A stretch of DNA of 31,746 nt from Lachnospiraceae bacterium (GTDB lineage Bacteria; Bacillota_A; Clostridia; Lachnospirales; Lachnospiraceae). Under the pieces are notes generated by a model. That model had not been told where the DNA came from and did no database searches. It saw nothing but the letters and a program-made list of their open reading frames with translations. Made by a program: the position numbers and the translations under genes. How positions within the stretch are numbered: position 1 is the stretch's first letter; the number at the start of each line of letters is the position of its first letter. Shown piece by piece: positions 16,967 through 23,404 of the stretch. The stretch spans positions 1 to 31,746 of the forward strand of contig JAFSFU010000088.1 of NCBI GenBank assembly GCA_017435025.1, in the 5' to 3' direction.

Positions 16967-17489
16967 ATTGCTTCCCGATTATTATGACAAGAACGAGACG
17001 ATGCAACTTCTCCAGGAGATTCTTTCGGCGGAAACCGACAAGACCGACAGAAACTTGAATCAAGCAGTAGATCAGTGTTTTGTGGAGTCGGCTACGATTG
17101 GATTAGCTAGATATGAAAATATGCTTGGCCTTGAGATTGATTTTACAAAGTCTGATAGATACAGGAGAGAGCGTATCAGTGCAAAAGTTTCTGGAGCAGG
17201 AACAACAACAAAAGAGATGATAATTGATGTTGCTAGTCAGTATTCAAATGGAGACGTAGAAGTTGTTGAAGATAATGCCAATAACATCATGATTATCAAG
17301 TTTGTGGGTACGCTTGGTATTCCTGGGAATATGTCAAATCTAAAATTGACAATTGAGGAAATTAAGCCTGCACATTTGAAAGTCGAATATGAGTATACAT
17401 ATAGAACTTGGAATGATGTTGCCAGAATGACCTGGGAAGAAGCTAGCCTGTATACTTGGGAAGATTTGAGGGTGGTGAAGAATATATGA
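16953..17489 (+). CDS. Baseplate/tail protein, YmfQ/DUF2313 (XkdU type)
   Basis: The start is probably TTG 16953 (MELIKLLPDYYD), which lies 8 bases after GGAGGT at 16939-16944; the GTG at 16947 is too close to that site. The about 178-aa product has the YmfQ pattern (LLPDYYDKNETMQLLQE; KSDRYRRERISAKVSGAGTT; WNDVARMTWEEASLYTWEDL). It is thought to connect the baseplate to the fibres. The DNA becomes more AT-rich from about 17100 onward. Confidence 0.82.
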   Translation: MELIKLLPDYYDKNETMQLLQEILSAETDKTDRNLNQAVDQCFVESATIGLARYENMLGLEIDFTKSDRYRRERISAKVSGAGTTTKEMIIDVASQYSNGDVEVVEDNANNIMIIKFVGTLGIPGNMSNLKLTIEEIKPAHLKVEYEYTYRTWNDVARMTWEEASLYTWEDLRVVKNI

Positions 17490-18550
17490 ATGAAACAACA
17501 AATTATAGATTGAAAAAGCCTGAGGGCAATGAAAATGTTTCAATCGAGACAATTAACAATAACATGGATGTTATTGATGAAGCGCTATATGAGGCTGCTG
17601 AAAGCCTCCGTGAATCAGCAACAAAAGAATATGTCGATCAGCAAATAACACTAATCACAGAGACCGGTATTCCGAAATTAAATGTATATCCGATTTTACA
17701 GATTGCCACTGAAGACGGACAGACCGAGTTTGAAATCACCCTTGAAACTTTTGATGCAGCTACCGATACTGTGTTAATTCAGAGTGGTCGAGCAATGCTG
17801 TTCCCAAATGCAGATTTCAGTGTTGTTGATAACAAGGTAGTTTTAAGAGAAGGAGTACCGAAAGATGTAACAATCGGTATTTATGTGTTTAAGAATGTTC
17901 CACTCGGAGAAGATGGCAGTGTATCCGGTAAAGTAATTGGTGTTGGAACGATGCCGTTGAACAGATTAGAGAACATGCCAACAGCGGAACAGGTGGGAGC
18001 GTTTGGATATTTTCCCGCAAATTACAAAACCAACTTAAACGAATTTACAGAGTTAGGTTCGTTTATACACTACCAGAAGCTTACGAACGGAATCGATACA
18101 ACATATGGAATTGTATGGAATATGCGAGGCGCAACCGATGAATATAGGATTCAGTATCAGTTTGATGCCGTGGCTAAACGTACCTATGAACGTTATTGTG
18201 TGGATGGTGTATGGTCTGATTGGGGTACACCTTATCTCCCACGCACTGGTGGAGAAGTAAATGGTCCATTGTCTCTCATAAATGGTAATGTTTTACGAAT
18301 TTTTCACCAAGATTATAGGACAGAAATACACCAATATAATAAAGATGCGTATGTCAGAAGCACGGATGGAAATAACTATGCTGACATAGTAGTGGGTTTA
18401 AAATCCGCTCCGTTTTATAATGTATTGATAGACGGTGTAGCGGCTCAGTATCTTTTATATGGTACTCACAATGTCACTACGGGAACATGGGATTTGTGGA
18501 GTGGAAATTCTGCACTAACCACAGATTACATCTATCAACAGTACGAATAA
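17486..18550 (+). CDS. Tail fibre protein with pyocin-knob-like domain
   Basis: ATG 17486 (MNETTNYRLKKPEGNENVSI) is used; the frame is open from 17456, but GGTGGTGAAGA fits the later start. The 354-aa protein begins with the fibre attachment motif (NYRLKKP..ETINNNMDVIDEAL), followed by a coiled region. A knob-like domain lies at residues about 180-245 (TNLNEFTELGSFIHYQKL then RYCVDGVWSDWGTPYLPRTG), as in many tail fibres. The last 100 residues are probably the host-binding tip. AT-rich DNA in this gene is typical of exchanged host-range modules. Confidence 0.82.
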   Translation: MNETTNYRLKKPEGNENVSIETINNNMDVIDEALYEAAESLRESATKEYVDQQITLITETGIPKLNVYPILQIATEDGQTEFEITLETFDAATDTVLIQSGRAMLFPNADFSVVDNKVVLREGVPKDVTIGIYVFKNVPLGEDGSVSGKVIGVGTMPLNRLENMPTAEQVGAFGYFPANYKTNLNEFTELGSFIHYQKLTNGIDTTYGIVWNMRGATDEYRIQYQFDAVAKRTYERYCVDGVWSDWGTPYLPRTGGEVNGPLSLINGNVLRIFHQDYRTEIHQYNKDAYVRSTDGNNYADIVVGLKSAPFYNVLIDGVAAQYLLYGTHNVTTGTWDLWSGNSALTTDYIYQQYE

Positions 18551-18562
18551 GGCGGTGACATT

Positions 18563-19183
18563 ATGGCAAAAGGAATCTGGCGTGGTGTCGATAATGTAGC
18601 ACGAAAAGTAAAAGCCGAGTGGCGTGGTGTAGACAATGTTGCGAGGAAGATCAAAGCTGAATGGCGTGGGGTGAATGGCGTTGCAAGATTGTGCTTTAAA
18701 GCAGGATATAGTATTCGTTATTGGTCGCAGAATATGGAATCAACACCTCATGTGGAAAATTCGACGTATTCATATGGGATTGTAGATGGTGCATTGCGTA
18801 TGTATATCAAATCGGTAGGAGTTGCGTATGCCGATGAAGTGAGACCACATATTTTTGCTGGCATATCGGATGGAACTGATATGGGTGGAAGAGTACTTTC
18901 TTTTCGTTATAAAAGAAACACTTTTAAAGGAAACAAAGACGATTTTTGCCTAACATTTCTTGACCAAAACAGCAATTGGATGGAGCATGATACTTCATAT
19001 GGCGGCACTTATTCAAACGAACTTTATGGAATGCTAAATTCTACAAGTTATCAGACCATATCAATAACTATACCGAGTGGTGCTAGGACTATATTGTTTG
19101 TTGCCAGTTATGGTATCAGTTCGTCTGGATATGTAGAAGCATTGGTCGACAATCTTACCATAAACAATGAAGCTGTTTTTTAA
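18563..19183 (+). CDS. Phage surface/fibre accessory protein with N-terminal WRGV repeats
   Basis: A 206-aa protein whose first 48 residues are three near-identical 14-residue repeats (consensus WRGVDNVARKVKAE, W at 6, 20 and 34). After this basic segment, residues about 50-205 look like a beta-sandwich of carbohydrate-binding type (YSIRYWSQNMES; SYQTISITIPSGARTILFVA; VEALVDNLTINN). It follows the fibre gene by 12 bases and is AT-rich. It is probably a virion receptor-binding or decoration protein; this is inferred from place and fold pattern. Confidence 0.7.
   Translation: MAKGIWRGVDNVARKVKAEWRGVDNVARKIKAEWRGVNGVARLCFKAGYSIRYWSQNMESTPHVENSTYSYGIVDGALRMYIKSVGVAYADEVRPHIFAGISDGTDMGGRVLSFRYKRNTFKGNKDDFCLTFLDQNSNWMEHDTSYGGTYSNELYGMLNSTSYQTISITIPSGARTILFVASYGISSSGYVEALVDNLTINNEAVF
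18578..18691 (+). repeat. Three tandem 42-bp coding repeats
   Basis: Copies at 18578-18619, 18620-18661 and 18662-18691 (partial) each begin TGGCGTGG and encode WRGV..VAR.. units. Copies one and two differ mostly at synonymous positions, and copy three is diverged at its end. Confidence 0.85.
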
Positions 19184-19198
19184 AAAGGAGGAAATATC

Positions 19199-19573
19199 AT
19201 GAAAATTATTTTAACAAACGGCACAGAATTAACACCAATCCTTGTAACAGGTGGTCCGAAATATGCTCAGGGTGCAAACAGAGACACACTTGATTTTGTG
19301 TTCCCGGACTGCTCTTTGGATGAAAAAGTTGAGCAGTTTACTGAGGCAAACTGTGAAAACATCACTATTGTAGGTGATGATGGTAGCGAAGCAATTCACA
19401 CTGGCTATGTGATTCCAGAGATTGTGAAGAAACCAGTTGAAATTGAGAAAGCAACAGTGGACACGGATGCGGTATATGAGAACCGTGTATTTGTTTCCAT
19501 GTCTCAGAGAATTTATGCTGAGACCAAACAGCGTGAAACTGAAATGTTACTCAATGCGTTATTAGGCGAATAA
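19199..19573 (+). CDS. Hypothetical phage tail-region protein, 124 aa
   Basis: A 124-aa, acidic, soluble protein with AAAGGAGG upstream. The first half is beta-rich (MKIILTNGTELTPILVTGGP; CENITIVGDDGSEAIHTGYV) and the C terminus is a helix (SQRIYAETKQRETEMLLNAL). It sits between fibre genes and the lysis genes, where PBSX has xkdW/xkdX. I do not recognise the family. A virion or fibre-assembly role is likely from position. Confidence 0.65.
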   Translation: MKIILTNGTELTPILVTGGPKYAQGANRDTLDFVFPDCSLDEKVEQFTEANCENITIVGDDGSEAIHTGYVIPEIVKKPVEIEKATVDTDAVYENRVFVSMSQRIYAETKQRETEMLLNALLGE

Positions 19574-19586
19574 GGAGGATTTCAAC

Positions 19587-20012
19587 ATGAAGAAATTACA
19601 GGCGGCAGAGCAGTTAAGAAGAGCATTGCAGATGTTTGTGGCTACACTTACTGACGAACAGGCTATGGAAGTTGCGACAGTATATCCAGAGTATAGAGCA
19701 GGAAAAGCATATAAGGCGAATGAGATGTTTACTTACGGCACGAACAATGTAGGAGACCCACAGCTTTATAGAGTTGTATCCGACCATACATCACAGGAAG
19801 ATTGGATTCCGTCTGATACTCCATCGCTTTATACACCGATTGGTTTAAATGCAAGCGGCTATCCAGTATGGAGTCAGCCGACAGGTGCGCATGATGCATA
19901 CAACATCGGGGACATCGTTGATTATAACGGCACTCTGTACAAATCCCTTATTGATGGCAATACCTATTCGCCGGAGGTATACCCGGCAGGTTGGGAAATC
20001 TATGCCGAATAA
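19587..20012 (+). CDS. Phage protein with carbohydrate-binding (CBM5/12-like) domain
   Basis: A 141-aa protein. Residues 1 to about 35 are helical (XkdX-like placement) and residues about 36-140 hold two aromatic-rich segments. The C-terminal one (WSQPTGAHDAYNIGDIVDYN then LYKSLIDGNTYSPEVYPAGW) is the classic chitin-binding CBM5/12-like pattern. It may help the tail bind wall glycans. AAGGAGG at 19572-19578 precedes the ATG. Confidence 0.78.
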   Translation: MKKLQAAEQLRRALQMFVATLTDEQAMEVATVYPEYRAGKAYKANEMFTYGTNNVGDPQLYRVVSDHTSQEDWIPSDTPSLYTPIGLNASGYPVWSQPTGAHDAYNIGDIVDYNGTLYKSLIDGNTYSPEVYPAGWEIYAE

Positions 20013-20156
20013 GTTGCGTTTTGAAACAGTATGAACAGCCTTGTGGCTTTTCAGAACAACCGGGCAAATCTATGAGCGAATGAGCCTCTTACATGGAGGT
20101 GGGCGGCAGTAGCTCTGCCCGGTTTTTGCTTTGTTAAAGAAAGGAGGGCGGTTGCC
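20013..20156 (+). promoter_or_regulatory. Structured intergenic leader/terminator before lysis genes
   Basis: This 144-base gap holds several pairings: AGCC/GGCT (20039-20050), a perfect 9-bp AACCGGGCA (20058-20066) with TGCCCGGTT (20116-20124), and a competing inner GGGCGG (20101-20106) with CTGCCC (20115-20120), followed by TTTTTGC. The two larger pairings exclude each other, so it may work as a terminator with an alternative fold. Confidence 0.5.
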
Positions 20157-20720
20157 ATGAATGATGTAGATGTATTTCTGGAGGTATTTGGTGGTTTTAC
20201 GATTGCAGAAGCCATGAAATTCCTTATCGCAGTTGCGGCGGTTATTTATGCCTGCAAGAAGTTCAGTGACTATCTGACAAAGAAGCACGATGCAGAAATG
20301 AAGAAGAATGAACAGCTTGAAGAGGCATTATCAGCCGTGAAAAAGTATCCAGAATACCGACAGCAGAGCATTGCCATTCAGAAACAATGGGAGCAGGAAA
20401 ATAAGGACATCCGGAAAACGCTTGAAGAGGTGATTAAGCGACTGGATGACATGGAAGAAGACACGAAGCGTCGTGAGCGTAACAAGTGTCGTGATCGCCT
20501 TCTCCAGAGTTTCAGGTACTACACAAACAAGGAGAAGAATCCCATGCAGGCATGGACCAGAATGGAGTCAGAAGCATTCTGGGAGCAGTTCAAGGACTAT
20601 GAGAACATGGACGGAAACGGCTATATGCATTCAGACGTACAGCCTGCAATGAACCTTCTCGGAGTGATTGAAATGGATGATACAGAACATGTGGCGGCTC
20701 TCATGAAGAGCAGAGGATAG
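20157..20720 (+). CDS. Membrane-anchored coiled-coil protein of lysis module
   Basis: A 187-aa protein with one N-terminal transmembrane helix (residues about 17-36, AEAMKFLIAVAAVIYACKKF), then a long charged coiled coil (residues about 45-115) and a small C-terminal domain with a DMDGNG-like acidic loop (ENMDGNGYMHSDV). AAAGGAGGG precedes the ATG. It sits directly before the holin-like gene. Its role may resemble XhlA-type lysis partners, but the sequence does not prove that. Confidence 0.62.
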   Translation: MNDVDVFLEVFGGFTIAEAMKFLIAVAAVIYACKKFSDYLTKKHDAEMKKNEQLEEALSAVKKYPEYRQQSIAIQKQWEQENKDIRKTLEEVIKRLDDMEEDTKRRERNKCRDRLLQSFRYYTNKEKNPMQAWTRMESEAFWEQFKDYENMDGNGYMHSDVQPAMNLLGVIEMDDTEHVAALMKSRG

Positions 20721-20728
20721 GTGATACC

Positions 20729-20905
20729 ATGAAAGAGAAATTATCAAAACTGATTGATGTGAAGTCGCTGATGACGCTTGCAATGACAGGTGGTTTTATT
20801 GCTCTGACATGTGCCGGAGAAATCAGTGGGGAACAGTATCTCACAATTTACACGACTGTTGTGGCATTCTATTTCGGAGTGCAGTCGATGAAAGAGAAGA
20901 AGTAA
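20729..20905 (+). CDS. Holin-like small membrane protein, 58 aa
   Basis: ATG 20729 to TAA 20903-20905 encodes 58 residues: a charged N terminus (MKEKLSKLIDVKS), a hydrophobic stretch (LMTLAMTGGFIALTCAG), a short polar turn, a second hydrophobic stretch (YLTIYTTVVAFYFGVQS) and a KEKK tail. Two hairpin membrane helices, small size and position just before the endolysin fit a phage holin, which makes the membrane lesion that releases lysin. AGGTGATACC precedes the start. No strong family motif was seen. Confidence 0.68.
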   Translation: MKEKLSKLIDVKSLMTLAMTGGFIALTCAGEISGEQYLTIYTTVVAFYFGVQSMKEKK

Positions 20906-20908
20906 TGA

Positions 20909-20937
20909 GGCTGGGGAGAAATCCCCGGCTATTTTTG
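20909..20937 (+). terminator. Terminator between holin and endolysin
   Basis: GCTGGGGA pairs with TCCCCGGC around a GAAA tetraloop and is followed by TATTTTT. It directly precedes the endolysin ribosome site (GGAGG at 20941-20945), so it may control lysin expression or be read through late. Confidence 0.7.
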
Positions 20938-20953
20938 ATTGGAGGAAAATCCG

Positions 20954-21685
20954 ATGAAAACACAGAAAGAAGTAAGAGACTACGCGCTCAACGCAAGGGA
21001 TTGGTTATATGTCTGGGGAGCCAATGGCGAGACGATCACGAAAGGTCTGATGGACAAGCTGTTGAAGACTTACGGCTCTAAGACGTACAATAAGGAATAT
21101 TACGACAGAAAACTCGCAAAGGGTGAGGGTAAGATGGCAGCTGATTGTTCAGGATTCATGCATCCGCTGTCTGGGTACGACAATACGGCAAATGGCTACT
21201 ACAACCAATGTTCCCAGAAGGGCGCAATCGGTAGCCTGCCAAAGGATAAAGTCTGTCTGGTATTCAAGGCCCGCGGCAGCGGCACGATGCATCATATCGG
21301 AATCTATCTCGGTGATGGTACCGTAGCAGAAATGGCATCTTCCGACACAGACTATCAGCACAGATCTCTTGGCGCCACGAACTGGAGTCACTGGGGAATG
21401 CCGAAATGGATTGATTACTCCAAGCCGATCGCCCAGGAACCAGGCTGGATCCACGTTGGTGATCGATGGCAGTATCTGAAGGCCAATGGCACTTATATGA
21501 AGAATGGATGGATGTTGATCAATCATCACTGGTATTTGTTCGACAATGAAGGATGGATGCTTACCGGATGGCAGCAAAAGGCTGGCAAGTGGTATTATTT
21601 GGAGGAATCTGGAGATTATGAGGGTGCATGCTGGCATGGATCTGCAGACAATGACGGATCATTGGAGCGGTGGTATGTAGGATAG
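20954..21685 (+). CDS. Endolysin: NlpC/P60 peptidase with C-terminal wall-binding repeats
   Basis: ATG 20954 is used, with GGAGGAAAA upstream. The 243-aa enzyme should cut peptide bonds in host peptidoglycan at lysis. Residues 1 to about 155 are an NlpC/P60-type cysteine peptidase, with catalytic Cys in AADCSGF (C65) and His in TMHHIGIYLGDG (H114). Residues about 160-243 carry glucan/choline-binding-type repeats (GWIHVGDRWQYLKANGTYMK; NGWMLINHHWYLFDNEGWML; AGKWYYLEE). There is no signal peptide, so export depends on the holin. It is the last phage gene before the right junction. Confidence 0.9.
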   Translation: MKTQKEVRDYALNARDWLYVWGANGETITKGLMDKLLKTYGSKTYNKEYYDRKLAKGEGKMAADCSGFMHPLSGYDNTANGYYNQCSQKGAIGSLPKDKVCLVFKARGSGTMHHIGIYLGDGTVAEMASSDTDYQHRSLGATNWSHWGMPKWIDYSKPIAQEPGWIHVGDRWQYLKANGTYMKNGWMLINHHWYLFDNEGWMLTGWQQKAGKWYYLEESGDYEGACWHGSADNDGSLERWYVG

Positions 21686-21691
21686 GAAAAA

Positions 21692-21719
21692 GCGGGGGTG
21701 CACCAAGCCCCCACCTTTA
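21692..21719 (+). terminator. Terminator after endolysin, end of late operon
   Basis: GGGGG (21694-21698) pairs with CCCCC (21708-21712) around a GTGCACC-containing loop, followed by ACCTTTAT. It lies 8 bases after the endolysin stop. Confidence 0.65.
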
Positions 21720-21845
21720 TGTATTTAAGATACTATAATGTCGTTCATCAGATAGTTATATGGTGCACTAATATAAACGTAAAAAATTCAGATTTGTGAC
21801 CATATTTTTGAAAAAAATAAATATTATGAGTTTTTACACTAAGGG
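21720..21845. other. AT-rich gene-free right end of prophage with attachment junction
   Basis: No ORF with a ribosome site is present. The segment is strongly AT-rich and ends where the cotJC frame begins on the other strand (about 21842-21853, AGGGCCCCCATA on the plus strand). The recombination core must lie in or next to this GGCCCCC stretch, since cotJC family identity is lost right after the Gly-Gly-Pro codons. The exact core cannot be fixed without the other end of the prophage. Confidence 0.6.
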
Positions 21846-21937
21846 CCCCCATACTGGCTAATGATATATTTCGCCAACTTCGCATTGGGTTCCTTGATAT
21901 TTACCGGGTACTGCAATCGTTTTTCATACTTCCACAT
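21839..21937 (-). pseudogene. cotJC: 5' fragment of cotJC, spore-coat manganese catalase, interrupted by prophage
   Basis: On the minus strand, ATG at 21937 opens a frame of 32 codons (MWKYEKRLQYPVNIKEPNAK then LAKYIISQYGGP) that ends at TAG 21841-21839. This is the well-known N terminus of CotJC, which is normally about 190-200 aa and continues past Gly-Gly-Pro into the manganese-catalase ferritin-like domain. The catalytic part is absent here. The start has AAGGAGG (minus strand) and lies 1 base after the cotJB stop, so the operon order cotJA-cotJB-cotJC is preserved. The break coincides with the prophage boundary. Confidence 0.9.
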
Positions 21938-21938
21938 A

Positions 21939-22187
21939 CTAGCAGCCTCCTTCCCATGGCCATTTTTCGGTTACCCAGTCCCAGGAATTCCCATAAACGG
22001 AATCTACAATCAGCGGACCGAATTCTTTTTGGTAGGCATCCATGGCATTTTTTCGTGTTGCTGCCATTTCCCGGTAATACTGCATGGCATTGCAGTCATC
22101 GGGATGGGTGTCGAGATAGAGCAGGACATCGTCTACAGCGAAGCTGGATTCGTTGATCTGTTTTAAAAGTGCATATTTTCTATTCAT
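21939..22187 (-). CDS. cotJB: Spore coat protein CotJB
   Basis: An 82-aa protein (MNRKYALLKQINESSFAVDD; YLDTHPDDCNAMQYYREMAA; GNSWDWVTEKWPWEGGC) typical of CotJB, including the conserved C-terminal WPWEGGC. The frame is open further upstream, but ATG 22187 has GGAGGTGCC before it and overlaps the cotJA stop by 3 bases. CotJ proteins are made in the mother cell and join the spore coat. Its role is assembly of the CotJ layer. Confidence 0.93.
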   Translation of the reverse strand: MNRKYALLKQINESSFAVDDVLLYLDTHPDDCNAMQYYREMAATRKNAMDAYQKEFGPLIVDSVYGNSWDWVTEKWPWEGGC

Positions 22188-22471
22188 GAACGGCACCTCC
22201 CCATAACAAACGGATAATCCAGAGACGGGAAGATGGTTCCGCGCTGGAAACCGCGTTCGATCGGATAAGGACATTCCCAGGGCTGTACCGGAACGTAGCC
22301 CATACCCACCGGGAATTTTTCGGTCGGACCGAAAAACGGGTAAGGTCTGGGGGGCGGACATGGCATAGACTGTACACGTGAACCGCATGGATTCTGAGAA
22401 CAGAACGGCTGACAGAGCCCTGCAGAATTTGGATTACGGGGTGGATAACCGCAATTGGGATTACAATTCAT
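22184..22471 (-). CDS. cotJA: Spore coat associated protein CotJA
   Basis: A 95-aa Pro/Cys-rich protein. The N-terminal half is variable (NPNCGYPPRNPNSAGLCQPF) and the C-terminal half has the CotJA signature VPVQPWECPYPIERGFQRGT then FPSLDYPF. It is the first gene of the cotJ operon, with AAAAGGAG before the ATG (minus strand). In Bacillus the operon is transcribed by sigma-E in the mother cell; I could not identify a convincing sigma-E promoter here because a terminator hairpin lies just upstream. Confidence 0.92.
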   Translation of the reverse strand: MNCNPNCGYPPRNPNSAGLCQPFCSQNPCGSRVQSMPCPPPRPYPFFGPTEKFPVGMGYVPVQPWECPYPIERGFQRGTIFPSLDYPFVMGRCRS

Positions 22472-22506
22472 ACTTTATTACTCCTTTTCGTTTATAGTAA
22501 TAAAGT

Positions 22507-22546
22507 ATGCCCGGACAGCCAAAGTGGCACATCCGGGCATGGTAAA
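22507..22546 (-). terminator. Terminator of DUF1540 gene
   Basis: ATGCCCGGA (22507-22515) pairs with TCCGGGCAT (22532-22540), with an inner GCC/GGC. On the minus strand it is followed by ACTTTATTACT. It separates the DUF1540 gene from cotJA. Confidence 0.7.
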
Positions 22547-22606
22547 AATTATTTTGTTCAATTAAGAGAGTGCATCATGGAGTTTGCGGCTCCGTTAATT
22601 TCCGCC

Positions 22607-22780
22607 TCAGGACATTTTGTACTGGAAGGAATCACAGTCTGTACATTCTTTCTTTGTCGGATTGGACTCATGAGTACCTACATGGATCTTATCCAGTGTA
22701 CAGTAATCTGCATTGGCTGCATGGTGCACACAGTTGTAAATGGAACACTGAATGCTCTCGTTTTTGTTCTGATTCATCAT
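22607..22780 (-). CDS. DUF1540 domain protein, 57 aa, cysteine-rich
   Basis: The start is taken at ATG 22780 (MMNQNKNESIQ) because AAAGGTGG lies 8 bases before it; the longer frame to 22792 would use the ribosome site itself. The product holds one DUF1540 unit with four Cys: CSIYNCVHHA, then YCTLDKI, then ECTDCDSF. The spacing suggests a small metal-binding or disulphide-bonded fold. DUF1540 genes are common in spore-forming Clostridia. The function is unknown. Its neighbour is the cotJ operon on the same strand. Confidence 0.85.
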   Translation of the reverse strand: MMNQNKNESIQCSIYNCVHHAANADYCTLDKIHVGTHESNPTKKECTDCDSFQYKMS

Positions 22781-22860
22781 TGATCTCACCACCTTTGTTT
22801 CATGATGGTGTTAGTATGAGTAGAACCGAAAGAAATCATTCTGGTAAAATCAGGAAAAAA

Positions 22861-23367
22861 TCATATCCATTTTACACGTTCTTCATCGTAGAAACCACGG
22901 GCAGCCGGAGCATCATCCGGTACGCCGAGGGCGATAACTGCGAATGGAACACTTGTCACATCAACAATCTTGCGGATCGCATCAACACGTGCCTCGGACG
23001 GATATACACCGCACCAGCATGTGCCGTAACCAAGCTCAGCAGCTGCCAGGAGAATGTTCTGGGCAGCGGCGCCACAGTCCTGCGGGAAATAACCTTCGCA
23101 GATTCCTACCTGCAGATCCGGTCTTCCGCAGATCACGATTGCGAGGGAAGCTGTGTTTAACATGGATGTGTACGGATGGGCTGCGTGAATCTCCTGCAGC
23201 TTTTCCTGATTCTCAACCACAACAAACTCCCACGGACGGCAGTTACAGGCGCTTGGTGCCATCATAGCAGCTTCGAGGATCTGCTTGATATCTTCTTTCG
23301 GGATTACAGCCCCTTTTTTGTATTTTCGGATGCTGCGTCTGGAACGGATGGCTTCTAAAGTGTTCAT
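22861..23367 (-). CDS. Nitroreductase family protein
   Basis: A 168-aa FMN-dependent oxidoreductase of the nitroreductase fold: RSRRSIRKYKKGAVIPKEDI at the N terminus (FMN phosphate contacts), APSACNCRPWEFVVVENQEK, and LAAAELGYGTCWCGVYP near residue 110-125. It likely reduces nitro or quinone compounds with NAD(P)H as a dimer; the natural substrate is unknown. AAGGAGG precedes the ATG. It lies 37 bases after the MFS gene on the same strand, so the two are probably co-transcribed. Confidence 0.9.
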   Translation of the reverse strand: MNTLEAIRSRRSIRKYKKGAVIPKEDIKQILEAAMMAPSACNCRPWEFVVVENQEKLQEIHAAHPYTSMLNTASLAIVICGRPDLQVGICEGYFPQDCGAAAQNILLAAAELGYGTCWCGVYPSEARVDAIRKIVDVTSVPFAVIALGVPDDAPAARGFYDEERVKWI

Positions 23368-23404
23368 AAGTTACCTCCTTGAAAAAATAAATATGGGCAG
23401 AAGG

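Larger units (their letters stand above)
1..21845. mobile_element. Prophage, late-gene arm (PBSX-like contractile tail), left end outside window
   Basis: Packaging, head, tail, baseplate, fibre and lysis genes run without interruption on the plus strand from about 335 to 21685 in the order typical of PBSX/skin-type myoviruses. Overlapping or near-overlapping starts indicate one late operon. The right boundary is where the minus-strand cotJC reading frame breaks (about 21842-21850). The left boundary, integrase, repressor and replication genes are not in the window. All expected morphogenesis genes are present and none shows a frameshift beyond the normal programmed one, so the element could be a functional phage. 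Whether it is inducible cannot be read from sequence. Confidence 0.93.

Noticed and set aside
20809..21081. 90-codon plus-strand frame across the holin/endolysin junction
   Set aside because: It overlaps two better supported genes and a terminator hairpin.
22570..23160. 196-codon plus-strand frame
   Set aside because: It is antisense to DUF1540 and nitroreductase, both clear families, and has no ribosome site.
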